Shown: in pieces, positions 43,396 to 55,219 of the stretch
How the letters are laid out: each line of letters begins with the position of its first letter
How positions within the stretch are numbered: position 1 is the first letter of the stretch
NCBI GenBank assembly: GCA_018242425.1
Contig: JAFEBX010000003.1
Coordinates: 310,001-374,000 of the forward strand
Source: Pseudomonadota bacterium
GTDB taxonomy: Bacteria; Pseudomonadota; Gammaproteobacteria; Xanthomonadales; Xanthomonadaceae
Direction: 5' to 3'
Length of the DNA: 64,000 nt
The notes under the pieces: model-generated
The model's input: the letters and a program-made list of their open reading frames with translations, nothing else
Databases searched by the model: none
What the model was told of the DNA's origin: nothing
Position numbers and translations under genes: made by a program

Positions 43396-44161
43396 GCTGC
43401 GCACCTGCATCGTCGCCGAGGACGAAACCCTGTTGCGGCATTCGCTGGTGGCAGAACTCCAGCGCGCCTGGCCGGCCCTGCGGATCGTCGCCGAATGCGA
43501 GGACGGCGCCAGCGCGGTGGAGGCATTGGCCGAACACCTGCCCGATGTCGCTTTCCTCGACATCCGCATGCCCGGGCTCAACGGCCTCGAAGTCGCCGCG
43601 CTGGCGGCGGAAGCCAGCCCGCGTACCCGCATCGTCTTCGTCACCGCCTACGACCAGTACGCCATCGATGCCTTCGAACGCGGCGCGATCGACTATCTGC
43701 TCAAACCGGTGAAGCCGGAGCGACTCGATGCAACCGTTGCGCGTTTGCAGGTGCAGGACGCATTGCCGGATGCAGCGACGCTTGCCGCGTTACTCGACAA
43801 GCTCGGCGCATTGCCGAAGGCGGCCGGCGCGATCGAACCGTTGACCTGGATCACCGCCAGCGCGGGTCGCGAGACGAAACTGATCCTGGTGGATGACGTC
43901 GCCTATTTCCGCGCCGACCACAAATACACCACCGTGGTCACCGCAGATGGCGAGGCAGTGCTGCGCTCGTCCTTGCGCGAACTGCTGCCGCGACTGGACG
44001 GCGCCCATTTCAAGCAGATCCACCGTTCCACCATCGTCAACCTGAAGGCCATCGCCGGCATCGTCCGCGACGACAGCGGCCGCGGCACCGTGCGCCTGAA
44101 GCAACGCCCGGAAACACTCGCGGTCAGCCTGCCATTCATGGCCCTGTTCAAGCACATGTGA
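43388..44161 (+). CDS. LytTR-family response regulator
   Basis: A 257-residue regulator. The receiver domain has acidic E11-D12, phosphoacceptor D58 (AFLDIRMPG) and Lys in YLLKPVKPE. A LytTR DNA-binding domain (about residues 155-257) contains DDVAYFRADHKYTTVVT and FKQIHRSTIVNLKAI. Such proteins bind direct repeats in promoters of envelope or export genes. Start ATG 43388 overlaps the kinase end. Confidence 0.95.
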   Translation: MSELRTCIVAEDETLLRHSLVAELQRAWPALRIVAECEDGASAVEALAEHLPDVAFLDIRMPGLNGLEVAALAAEASPRTRIVFVTAYDQYAIDAFERGAIDYLLKPVKPERLDATVARLQVQDALPDAATLAALLDKLGALPKAAGAIEPLTWITASAGRETKLILVDDVAYFRADHKYTTVVTADGEAVLRSSLRELLPRLDGAHFKQIHRSTIVNLKAIAGIVRDDSGRGTVRLKQRPETLAVSLPFMALFKHM

Positions 44162-44178
44162 CCCCTGGAGGAATCGCC

Positions 44179-44538
44179 ATGTCCAAGTTCATCGCCCTGT
44201 TCCAGTTCCTGCTCGCGCTGTCCGGCTGTTCGCAGAGCGGCACCACCTACAGCCATCGCGTGCAATCGGACAGCGAAACCCTGTACAGCAAGATCCATGT
44301 CCAGGATGGCGTGGCGCGCTTCGAATGCGTCGACAGCAGCAGCGGCCAGTGCGAGTACACGCTTTATCCAGATGCCTGCCACGGCAATGCCGATTGCAAG
44401 CTGCCGCCATTGCAACATTTCGCGGTTGCGCGCGGAGAGACTCGCCAGCTCGCCGGACTGGTGGATTTCCGCCCCTGCGTCGCTACCACCACGGCCGTGC
44501 CAGGCGCCGATTGCCAACCCGCGGCGGCGACGCACTGA
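44179..44538 (+). CDS. Small putative lipoprotein
   Basis: A 119-residue protein with a short hydrophobic leader and lipobox LSGC (Cys17). GGAGGA at 44167-44172 gives a strong ribosome-binding site. Six further cysteines (ECVDSSSGQCEY, DACHGNADCKL) suggest disulfides in the periplasm. I do not recognise a family. It begins 17 bases after the LytTR regulator and may be cotranscribed with that two-component system. Confidence 0.7.
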   Translation: MSKFIALFQFLLALSGCSQSGTTYSHRVQSDSETLYSKIHVQDGVARFECVDSSSGQCEYTLYPDACHGNADCKLPPLQHFAVARGETRQLAGLVDFRPCVATTTAVPGADCQPAAATH

Positions 44539-44547
44539 ACCGCGGCG

Positions 44548-46326
44548 TCAACGCAATTCCTGCGAGAGATCGAAGCGTTCGATGCGCCCGCCCAGCAGGC
44601 GCAACACGAATGACAATTCGAACGCGAACACGACCCCGGCACAAATCGCGGCGAGCAAGCCGCCAACGCCCCAGCCCATCATCCAGCGCCCGAGGAGGAA
44701 GGCGAGGCCGCCGACAAGCGCCGCCGGAATCGCCGCCAGCGCCAGCGTGATCAAGTAGCCGAGCATGAAGAACATGCGCTGGCCCATCACTTCGACGCCA
44801 CGGTTGTTGCCGTCGCCGCCCAGGGTCCACGCCGGGAAATACAGCATGCCCGCGAAGGGCACGCACAGCATCAGCCCGAACAGCGGCGGCGCCATCAAGG
44901 CCAAACCAATCGCCGTCGCGACGACTTGCGTCGGGGCGAGCATTCCGTACCTGACCGACAGCAACTGCGCCGCGAGCAGGAGCAGCAACCAGAACGCGAA
45001 GGACATCACCGCCGTCGGCGTCGACAACTCGCCCAATGCAATCTGCCAGCCGCGCAGCGGCGCGGCCTTGAGGACGTCGAGCCGTTCGAAGGTGCGGCGC
45101 AATCCGTTCTGCACCATCATCGGGCCGAGCAACAGCAGCCAACCACCGAGCCCGAGGATGGAAAAGCCGATTGCCGCCACGGCGCCCTTGCGTGCAGGAT
45201 CGGCGACAAGCCATTGGGATGCCACCGTGACGATCGCGCAGGCAATCACCCACGTCCGCAGGCGATACAGCGGTCCCATCGCCACCAGTCCCTTCCACAG
45301 GAAAGCCAGCGCAGGTTCACCGCCGCCCGACAGGCGAAACGGTTCGCTGCGTGGCTTGCTCGGCGCGCGCACGCCAAGGCGGCCTTCGCGTTTGGCCGTG
45401 GCCTTTTCGGCATGGCGGCGCGCATGCACGATCGCCGCGTCCTCGAACGACACCTGCGCGCGCACCACCCAGATGTAGTTCAGCACCAACAGCGCCACCG
45501 CCGGGACCAGGGCGCGCAGGAAACTCGCGGCATCCGGCGCGAAGATCGGCGCGACCATCCAGCGGAACGGAATCAGCAGCCACGACAGCGGCGCGATCGC
45601 GACAATGCCATGGAACCACGCCTGCAAACGGCCAAGGTTGTCGGCGCCGGAAGCCATTTCCGGCAACTGCAACGTATTGCGCAGCGGCCACCAGCAGGCA
45701 AAGGCGACCACCAGCAACGCGCAGGTCAACACGCTACGACGCAGCCACGGGCGCACGCCGAACCCGATCAGACGCTCGAAGGTGAACGACGTTGCCAGCG
45801 AATGCAGTTTCAACGTCGACATCAGCAGCCAGATGCCAGTCGCGTATTGCAGCGGATGGCCGCCACCGAAGCCGACGCCGCGACGCACCAACAGGCCGAT
45901 CAGGAACGACGAGAAGAAGATCGCCAACTGCGAGCGCAGCAGGCTGAAGTGGATCAGCGAAGTGCGCGTCAACGGCGCCGGGAACAGGAAATCGATTTCG
46001 GTTTCCGTGAACGACAGCCGCACGCTTTCACGCGACAGGATCCATTCAAGGAACACATACAACGCCAGCGCCAACGCCGCGAGCGTGGCGATATCCGCCA
46101 TCATCGCCGGCGACACCATCTTCATGTTGGGCGGCGCATGGCCTACGCCGACGACCTTGCGGATCATGAAGAAGTACAGGTAGGCGCCGCCGATCACCGC
46201 GCCCACCAGGTATTTCGGCTGGCGCAGGCGAAGCACGCGCTGGCGCACGTTGTTGTAGAGCGACGTCGCCTGCAGGTAGACGAAGGCGCCGAACACCGCC
46301 CCGAAGCGGTTGCCCGACGTCGTCAT
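44548..46326 (-). CDS. ABC exporter permease (putative ABC exporter family)
   Basis: A 592-residue membrane protein with about twelve to fourteen helices, resembling the putative ABC exporter family (PF16962). Near residues 90-115 is SFTETEIDFLFPAPLTRTSL, a typical cytoplasmic coupling segment of this family. Its ATG overlaps the stop of the ATPase gene (4 bases), so the two form one transporter. Convergent with the lipoprotein gene, 9 bases apart. Confidence 0.85.
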   Translation of the reverse strand: MTTSGNRFGAVFGAFVYLQATSLYNNVRQRVLRLRQPKYLVGAVIGGAYLYFFMIRKVVGVGHAPPNMKMVSPAMMADIATLAALALALYVFLEWILSRESVRLSFTETEIDFLFPAPLTRTSLIHFSLLRSQLAIFFSSFLIGLLVRRGVGFGGGHPLQYATGIWLLMSTLKLHSLATSFTFERLIGFGVRPWLRRSVLTCALLVVAFACWWPLRNTLQLPEMASGADNLGRLQAWFHGIVAIAPLSWLLIPFRWMVAPIFAPDAASFLRALVPAVALLVLNYIWVVRAQVSFEDAAIVHARRHAEKATAKREGRLGVRAPSKPRSEPFRLSGGGEPALAFLWKGLVAMGPLYRLRTWVIACAIVTVASQWLVADPARKGAVAAIGFSILGLGGWLLLLGPMMVQNGLRRTFERLDVLKAAPLRGWQIALGELSTPTAVMSFAFWLLLLLAAQLLSVRYGMLAPTQVVATAIGLALMAPPLFGLMLCVPFAGMLYFPAWTLGGDGNNRGVEVMGQRMFFMLGYLITLALAAIPAALVGGLAFLLGRWMMGWGVGGLLAAICAGVVFAFELSFVLRLLGGRIERFDLSQELR

Positions 46327-47060
46327 GCGTGGACGTTTCCGGCGTCGCCCGTGGCGCGGAAGAACACATCCTCCAGGCTGGCGTCGCCATCGGCGGCGTA
46401 CAGCGCGCGCACCTGCGCGACCGTGCCATCGACCACCTTGTTGCCGTCCTTGAGGATCAGCAGGTGCGTGCATACCTCTTCGACCAGGTCGAGCAGGTGC
46501 GAACTGAGGATGATGGCGACGCCCTCGCCGGCCAACCTGCGCATCGTGTCCTTCATGTGGCGGATGCCGTAGGGATCAAGGCCGGTCAGCGGCTCGTCGA
46601 GGATCACTGCGCGCGGCGCGTGCAGCAGGCCACAGGCGATCGCGAGTTTCTGCTTCATGCCGCGCGAGAGTTCCGACGGCAACAACTTGCGCTTGTCGGC
46701 CATCTCCAGCTCGTCGAGGATCGGCTGCGCACGCGCCTGCCAATCACTGATCCCGTACAGGCGGGCAACGAAGTTGAGGTGCTGCTCGACGGTGAGATGA
46801 TCGAACAGTCGCGGCTCGTCGGGAATGAATGCGAGCTGGCGCTTGGCCGCGACCGGGTCGTCGGCGACATCCACGCCTCCGATATAGGAATGCCCCGTCG
46901 TCGCCGGGATGATTCCCGACAGGCACCGCAAGGTGGTGGTCTTGCCGGCGCCATTCGGCCCGACCAATCCCATTACCTGGCCAGCCTCCACCGCGAACGA
47001 AAGATCGCGGACCGCAGTGAAGTCGCCGTAGCGCTTGCTCAGATTGTGGAGTTCGATCAT
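46323..47060 (-). CDS. ABC transporter ATP-binding protein
   Basis: A 245-residue ATPase. Walker A GPNGAGKTT, signature LSRGMKQKLAIACGL, Walker B AVILDEPLTGLDP and the switch region LSSHLLD are present. The GNGAGK-type loop and ELS-RGMKQ signature fit the multidrug/CcmA/Nod group of exporters. Partner of the permease downstream. The S9 peptidase gene is divergent across about 120 bases. Confidence 0.95.
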   Translation of the reverse strand: MIELHNLSKRYGDFTAVRDLSFAVEAGQVMGLVGPNGAGKTTTLRCLSGIIPATTGHSYIGGVDVADDPVAAKRQLAFIPDEPRLFDHLTVEQHLNFVARLYGISDWQARAQPILDELEMADKRKLLPSELSRGMKQKLAIACGLLHAPRAVILDEPLTGLDPYGIRHMKDTMRRLAGEGVAIILSSHLLDLVEEVCTHLLILKDGNKVVDGTVAQVRALYAADGDASLEDVFFRATGDAGNVHA

Positions 47061-47181
47061 GGGCGGAGTCTAGCTTGGAACCCCTCCCCCGATCACAGTG
47101 ACGGTTGTCATGCATCGAACCAGACCGTGGCTGGCAACACACGCGAGCGATTACACTCGCCCGATGACGCCGGGGGGCCAT

Positions 47182-49137
47182 ATGCCAAGGGGAATCCACA
47201 TCCTGCTGTTCGCGTTGCTGCTGTTGCCGACGTTTTCCGCGCGGGCTCAGGTGCAACTCGAACGCTATCTGAAGAAGGACGGCTACGGCGTCATCAAGAT
47301 TTCGCCGGATGGTCGCTATTACGCCGCGACCACGCCGATGGCGGATCGCACCGGCCTGGTGATCCTGCGGCGCGCGGACGGCAAGATCGTCGATGGCGCA
47401 GCCGGCGTCGAGAATTCGGTGGTCGATGATTTCTGGTGGGTCAGCGACGATCGCCTGGTGATCGCCATGGCCGAACGACTAGGCAGCCGTGACGAGCCCT
47501 ATCGCACCGGCCAGCTGTTTTCGCTGGGCGTGGATGGCAAGCACGTCCGCACCCTCGTCGGCCCGAAAGCGCATGCCGGGCTGGTTGATGTCATCGACTA
47601 CAACCCGCAATGGGGAATGGCCGACCTGATCGACACCATACCCGGCGATCCGCGCAACGTGCTGATCTCCGTCTCGCAAATCGGACAGGAACCGCAGACC
47701 AACGTCGACAAGATGGATGTCTACACCGGCTACCGCACACCCGTCGCCACGGCCCCGGTCTCCTACGCAACCTTCCTGACCGATGCCGCCGGCCGCGTCC
47801 GTTTCGCCAAGGGCTCGAAGAACGACAACTACAGCAAGCTCTACTACCGCGCGGACGACAAGGCCGACTGGCGATTGATCAACGATGAGATGCAGAGCAG
47901 GCGCGTCGAGACCCCGGTCGGATTTTCCGCCGACGGCAACGTCGCCTATCTGGCCACCACGCAGCCGCAGGGCCCGGATGCCATCGTCGCCTGGGACACC
48001 CGCAGCGGCGAACGCAAGCAGGTCCTGCGCGACGACGCCGTGGACCCCTACGCCGTGATCCTCGATCGCGACAGGCATACCGTGCTTGGCGCGCAGTACA
48101 TGTCGGATGGCGTCCACACCCGCCTGCTCCCCGGAAACGACGAAGGCACGCGCCTGTATCGCGCATTGGAGAAAGCGTTCCCGGGCAGTGCGGTGAGCGT
48201 CACTTCCTACACGCGCGACGGCATCGCATTGGTGCAGGTATGGAACGACCGCATGCCGGGCGATACCTTCCTGTTCGATCCGCACAAGATGACCGCGGAC
48301 GGCATCTTCGCCCAGCGCGAATGGTTCGATCCGCTCAAGCTGCCGAAGATGCGCGAAATCACGGTGCGCGCGCGCGACGGTTTGATGTTGCACGGATACC
48401 TGACAATGCCGCTCACTGCGGTCGAAGGCAAGCCGGTGCCGATGGTGGTGATGCCGCACGGCGGACCCTACGGCATTTTCGACCGGTGGGCGTTCGACGA
48501 TGATGCCCAGATGCTGGCCGAAGCGGGCTATGCAGTCCTCCAGGTCAACTTCCGCGGCTCCGGGAATTACGGCGTCGCCTTCGAGCAAGCCGGTGCACGC
48601 CAATGGGCCGGCACGATGCAGGACGACCTCACCGATGCCACCCGCTGGGCGATCGACCAGCATGTCGCCGATCCATCGCGCATCTGCATCTACGGCGCGA
48701 GCTATGGCGGATACGCGGCATTGACGGGCGCAGCGAAGGAACCCGATCTCTATCGTTGCGCGGTGGGCTACGTCGGCGTCTACGACCTCGAGGCAATGCA
48801 TCGCGAAAAATCGCGGTATGCCGCGTGGTTGCGCAACTGGGAAGCGGATTGGGTCGGCAAGCGCGAAGAGATGGCGGTGCGTTCGCCCGTGAACATGGCA
48901 GCGAACATCAAGGCCAAGGTGCTCCTCGCGGCGGGTGGCGAAGACAAGACCGCGCCGATCGCGCACACCAAGCGCATGGCGAAGGCCCTGCGCGATGCCG
49001 GCAAGCCGGTCGAGACCCTGTATTTCGACAGCGAAGGCCACGGCTTCTACACCGAGGCGCATCGTCGCGAGTTCTACACCAGGCTGCTCGATTTCCTTGC
49101 CGACAACCTCGGCGGTGCCCGCGCAGCCAAACCCTGA
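47182..49137 (+). CDS. Exported S9-family (prolyl oligopeptidase-like) peptidase
   Basis: A 651-residue serine peptidase. Signal peptide MPRGIHILLFALLLLPTFS with cleavage near ARA-QV. An N-terminal beta-propeller (about residues 25-390) leads to an alpha/beta hydrolase domain with the nucleophile in YGASYGGYAAL, Asp in AAGGEDKTAP and His in SEGHGFYT. It likely degrades oligopeptides in the periplasm. ATG 47182 follows a G-run at 47172-47177; in-frame 47164 is an alternative. Confidence 0.92.
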   Translation: MPRGIHILLFALLLLPTFSARAQVQLERYLKKDGYGVIKISPDGRYYAATTPMADRTGLVILRRADGKIVDGAAGVENSVVDDFWWVSDDRLVIAMAERLGSRDEPYRTGQLFSLGVDGKHVRTLVGPKAHAGLVDVIDYNPQWGMADLIDTIPGDPRNVLISVSQIGQEPQTNVDKMDVYTGYRTPVATAPVSYATFLTDAAGRVRFAKGSKNDNYSKLYYRADDKADWRLINDEMQSRRVETPVGFSADGNVAYLATTQPQGPDAIVAWDTRSGERKQVLRDDAVDPYAVILDRDRHTVLGAQYMSDGVHTRLLPGNDEGTRLYRALEKAFPGSAVSVTSYTRDGIALVQVWNDRMPGDTFLFDPHKMTADGIFAQREWFDPLKLPKMREITVRARDGLMLHGYLTMPLTAVEGKPVPMVVMPHGGPYGIFDRWAFDDDAQMLAEAGYAVLQVNFRGSGNYGVAFEQAGARQWAGTMQDDLTDATRWAIDQHVADPSRICIYGASYGGYAALTGAAKEPDLYRCAVGYVGVYDLEAMHREKSRYAAWLRNWEADWVGKREEMAVRSPVNMAANIKAKVLLAAGGEDKTAPIAHTKRMAKALRDAGKPVETLYFDSEGHGFYTEAHRREFYTRLLDFLADNLGGARAAKP

Positions 49138-49166
49138 CGTCCGCCGGACTCGCTACCATCCCGGCC

Positions 49167-49784
49167 ATGAACTATCTCGCGCACACATGGCTGGCGCGCC
49201 AATCCGATGACGCCATCCTCGGCGCCCTGCTCGGCGATTTCGTGCATGGACAATCGACGCTACGGGATTGGCCGTCGCCCGTGCGAGCCGAGATCGTTCG
49301 TCATCGCCACATCGATCGCTATACCGATGCCCACCCGGCGGTCACCGCTGCACGCTTGCGCTTCGGTGACCTGCGCCGTTACGCCGGAATCGCACTTGAT
49401 GTGTATTTCGACCACTGCCTGGCGCGGGAATGGTCGCGCTGGAGCGACGTGCCACTCGATGATTTCACCGCGCGCGTCTATCGCATCCTGTGGGAGCATC
49501 GCGATTCGTTACCCCCGCGCCTGCAGGCCATCGCCCCGCACATGATGGAACACGACTGGCTCGGCTCCTATCGGGAACGCGCGAGTGTCGATCGCGCCGT
49601 GCGTGGCATCGCCACCCGGCTCTCGCGCAATGGCGATCGCCTGGTTGCCTGCCTGTCGGTGTTGCGGGAGAACGAAGCCGAGATCGATGCAACGTTCGAA
49701 GCATTCTTCCCCGAGCTTATTGCGGCGACGACACTGATGCGCGACGCGCCAGCAGATATATCAACAGACCACCCAGCGCAGTAG
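49167..49784 (+). CDS. acpH: Acyl carrier protein phosphodiesterase
   Basis: A 205-residue enzyme removing the phosphopantetheine arm from ACP. The opening MNYLAHTWLARQSDDAILGA, with LGDFVHG, and later HRHIDRYTDAHP and DVYFDHCLAREW, are the conserved metal-binding HD-like motifs of the AcpH (DUF479) family. Its 3' end overlaps the opposite-strand MFS gene by 68 bases, an unusually long convergent overlap. Confidence 0.92.
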   Translation: MNYLAHTWLARQSDDAILGALLGDFVHGQSTLRDWPSPVRAEIVRHRHIDRYTDAHPAVTAARLRFGDLRRYAGIALDVYFDHCLAREWSRWSDVPLDDFTARVYRILWEHRDSLPPRLQAIAPHMMEHDWLGSYRERASVDRAVRGIATRLSRNGDRLVACLSVLRENEAEIDATFEAFFPELIAATTLMRDAPADISTDHPAQ

Positions 49785-50925
49785 CGGCTCCCACATAGCC
49801 AGTCGAGGTCCAGCCGTAACCCGCGGTGATCGCCATGCCACCCAGCCATGGACCCAAGGCATTCGCCGCGTTGAACGCGGAATGGTTGGATGCCGCCGCC
49901 AGCGTCTGCGCGCGACCCGCGACATCCATCAGATGTGATTGCAACACCGTCGCCAATGCCCCCATCGTGCCGACCGCGACGATCACCGGAAGCACCGTCC
50001 ACCATGCGCGCGCGGCGGTCGGGAAGACCAGCAGCAATGCGATCGACCACACCAGCACCATGGCTGCTGCACGGAAACCGTAGCGATCGAACAGCCAGCC
50101 ACCGCCGAGCGTGCCGAGGATTCCGCCGACGCCAAATGCCACCAACCCGATTGGCACGAAACTCTTGGGCACACCCGTGACCTGCACCAGCGTCGGCGAG
50201 AGATAGCTGAAGACGCAGAACATGCCGGCGAAACCGATTGCACCGATGGCCAGCGACAACCACACCGGCGCACGATTGAAGTCGCGCAACTCGGCCAGTG
50301 CATCCGCGCGTGGTGCGCCCATGCCCGCTGGCAACACCCGCGCCGTCATCAGCACGGTGGCGATCGCGATGAAGCTCACGAGACCAAAGGCATAGCGCCA
50401 ACTGAGCAACTGCCCCAGCCACGTCGCCAACGGATTGCCGATCAGCAAGGCCACCGACAACCCGAGCATCACCCGCCCGACTGCGGCACCGCGCTGTGAC
50501 GGTGGACTGATATGTGCCGCCACCAGCGCCGCCACCCCGAAGTAGGCGCCGTGCGGCAACCCGGCGATGAAACGGAACAGCAGCATCGCCTGGTAACTCG
50601 GTGACAGCGCGCTTGCGAGATTGCCGAATGCATAGAAGCCCATCAGCAACAACAGCAACGTGCGGCGGCGCAAACGCGCACCGAGGATCGCGAGCACCGG
50701 CGCACCGACCACCACGCCCAATGCATATGCACTGACCACGTGCCCGATCTGCGGTTCGGTCACGCCGAAACCACGCGCGATCTCGCTGATCAGCCCCATC
50801 ACCACGAATTCGCTGGTGCCGATGGCGAAACCGCCCATCGCCAGCGCGAACAACACCCATGACACTTCGCGAGGGGTAAGAGGCGCGTGGGTAGGGGTAA
50901 TTGATGCGGATTGGCTTGGAGTCAT
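49717..50925 (-). CDS. MFS transporter of the DHA1 (AraJ-like) type
   Basis: A 402-residue 12-helix drug or sugar efflux carrier. It has GTSEFVVMGLISEIARGFGV at the first helix, ILGARLRRRTLLL in loop 2-3 and RFIAGLPHGAYFGVAALVAA in helix 5, all typical of AraJ/YdhP-like DHA1 members. Substrate unknown. Convergent with acpH, with coding overlap of 68 bases. Confidence 0.92.
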   Translation of the reverse strand: MTPSQSASITPTHAPLTPREVSWVLFALAMGGFAIGTSEFVVMGLISEIARGFGVTEPQIGHVVSAYALGVVVGAPVLAILGARLRRRTLLLLLMGFYAFGNLASALSPSYQAMLLFRFIAGLPHGAYFGVAALVAAHISPPSQRGAAVGRVMLGLSVALLIGNPLATWLGQLLSWRYAFGLVSFIAIATVLMTARVLPAGMGAPRADALAELRDFNRAPVWLSLAIGAIGFAGMFCVFSYLSPTLVQVTGVPKSFVPIGLVAFGVGGILGTLGGGWLFDRYGFRAAAMVLVWSIALLLVFPTAARAWWTVLPVIVAVGTMGALATVLQSHLMDVAGRAQTLAAASNHSAFNAANALGPWLGGMAITAGYGWTSTGYVGAATALGGLLIYLLARRASVSSPQ

Positions 50926-51024
50926 CCGCTTATTGTGCGCCGCACTATGGGTTGATGGTCGTGAATACGATGGCAGTCGGCACGACCAGCTTGCAAAGAG
51001 TTTGAAACACTTGTGCCACTCGGC

Positions 51025-51393
51025 TCATGCACAGTATGGAGATAACCGCACATTCCAACGTCCTGATGCTTCCTTGAAGGCAGCAAGAAGATCTCGCAAA
51101 TCGCAATGCGCCTTTAACTGACCCACGTCCTCCGCTGTGAACTCTCGGATCCCAACAAATTCATGAAATCCATGATCCAGATCGGACGGACTGCTTTCAC
51201 AATCCATGAAGTGCTTTTCTTGAAGTGGTGGTACGCCCACCTGTTCCGCGACGAATTGATCACCCCACTCGAGAGTGGCTCGAAGTTTTGTTTCGGCGTC
51301 ACTATCCATGCCGTTAAGCAACAACTCTCCGAACGCTTTCCAATTGCCACCATCGCGATACATATATTCGAATACAACCCTCCTCTGCTCCAT
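51025..51393 (-). CDS. Hypothetical protein in the AT-rich island
   Basis: A 122-residue acidic cytosolic protein. It has no signal or membrane segment. Visible segments are FEYMYRDGGNWKAFGELLLN, GDQFVAEQVGVPPLQ and LDHGFHEFVGI, which recur, as far as I recall, in small unnamed proteins of scattered bacteria. Function unknown. It is divergent from the HNH gene, sharing a 98-base upstream region, and uses AT-rich codons. Confidence 0.65.
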   Translation of the reverse strand: MEQRRVVFEYMYRDGGNWKAFGELLLNGMDSDAETKLRATLEWGDQFVAEQVGVPPLQEKHFMDCESSPSDLDHGFHEFVGIREFTAEDVGQLKAHCDLRDLLAAFKEASGRWNVRLSPYCA

Positions 51394-51491
51394 GCTTTTT
51401 ACTCCAACATTGAGGCAAGAACCCTACTCTGCTCTGGTCGCACCGCCTGAGATACCTGGTACCCTGGGAGAAATATCAGCTTGACCATCAC

Positions 51492-52379
51492 ATGGCGAAT
51501 GCAGTTTTCACGGCAGCGGAAGGATCCTCTTACGATGATCAAATCGAGGATAGGTATCACTTCCCTCATACCTACTTGAAGCAAGTAGAAAACGCTGTCG
51601 GTGATTTGATTGTCTATTACGAGCCCAGACGAAATCCGGGATCAGAAGCAGCAACCGGCCGTCAATCCTACTTTGCTGTCGCACGACTGGTCGACATTAA
51701 GAGTGACACGTCGAAACCGAATCATTATTATGGACTTCTAGAAGAATTTCTCGAGTTCGATCAACCTGTTCCCTTCAAACAAGGTGCTCGCTACTTTGAA
51801 TCAATGCTTGAGAAAAATGACGGAACAACCAATCGCGGTGCGTTTGGACGATCCGTTCGCCTGATCCCGCGAGCTGAACTGGATGCGATTTTGCAGGTCG
51901 GATTTGCTGAAAAATTGGAGCCTTGGGAGCAAGCTGATCGGATTTCCGAACCAGTCCCCGAATATGTTTCTCGCCCTGTAATCGAGACAGTTGTATCCCG
52001 GAAATTTCGCGATGCCGCCTTTCGTCGCCATGTGAGAAATGCATATAACAACACTTGCGCAGTAACTGGATTCAAGCTTTTGAATGGCGGTGGTCGCCCG
52101 GAAGTTCAGGCGGCACATATTAGGCCTGTGGAAGCAAATGGACCCGACACGGTCAAGAATGGACTGGCCTTGACAGGCACCATTCATTGGCTCTTTGATC
52201 GAGGGCTGATTTCATTCAGTGATAATCACAAAATCTTGTTGTCCTCACATGGAATACCCGATGATTTGGATCGACTTATCCCGGCAACAAAATCATTGAT
52301 TCTTCCTGCCAATCACGATTGGTATCCGCATCCTACATACCTGAAGTGGCACAGGGACAATCGTTTCAAATCTGATTGA
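51492..52379 (+). CDS. HNH endonuclease with a possible PUA/EVE-like N-terminal domain
   Basis: A 295-residue nuclease. The C-terminal HNH_2-like module has H209 in QAAHIRPVEA, N223 in VKNGLALTGT and H232 in IHWLFDRGLI, after CAVTG at 189-193. Residues about 20-130 (YHFPHTYLKQVENAVGDLIV, then YYEP, YFAVARLVDI and YYGLLEEFLEF) resemble PUA/EVE folds that flip out modified bases. That combination is known in restriction enzymes that cut modified DNA. No methyltransferase is adjacent. The start lacks a Shine-Dalgarno sequence. The nuclease call is firm; the reader domain is inference. Confidence 0.82.
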   Translation: MANAVFTAAEGSSYDDQIEDRYHFPHTYLKQVENAVGDLIVYYEPRRNPGSEAATGRQSYFAVARLVDIKSDTSKPNHYYGLLEEFLEFDQPVPFKQGARYFESMLEKNDGTTNRGAFGRSVRLIPRAELDAILQVGFAEKLEPWEQADRISEPVPEYVSRPVIETVVSRKFRDAAFRRHVRNAYNNTCAVTGFKLLNGGGRPEVQAAHIRPVEANGPDTVKNGLALTGTIHWLFDRGLISFSDNHKILLSSHGIPDDLDRLIPATKSLILPANHDWYPHPTYLKWHRDNRFKSD

Positions 52380-52384
52380 ACGCA

Positions 52385-52410
52385 AAAAAGCGGCCTTCCG
52401 GCCGCTTTTT
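52385..52410. terminator. Bidirectional terminator between the HNH gene and aceE
   Basis: GCGGCC (52390-52395) pairs with GGCCGC (52400-52405) around TTCC, with A-run upstream and T-run downstream (52406-52410). It lies between convergent stop codons and can act on both strands. Confidence 0.88.
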
Positions 52411-52433
52411 CTTTTCACCTACCCCGAAAAAAC

Positions 52434-55130
<2,697 letters not shown>

Positions 55131-55219
55131 CGCGGGCACCTAGTTCAGTGGCGTATCGATGGAGTCTAGCAAGCGCGGCGCCCTTCGACGCAGCGACTTT
55201 ATTTTAACCCGGATTAATA

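Larger units (their letters stand above)
50940..52430. other. AT-rich accessory island with nuclease gene
   Basis: Base composition falls visibly between the MFS gene and aceE, with A/T-ending codons common in both genes here, unlike the G/C-ending codons on either side. The island holds an orphan 122-residue protein and an HNH endonuclease, divergently transcribed. No integrase, terminal repeat or tRNA is visible at either edge. The composition points to horizontal acquisition. Confidence 0.7.

Noticed and set aside
50926..51024. Possible gene remnant between the MFS gene and the island
   Set aside because: No frame gives a recognisable protein, and the stretch is too short to judge.
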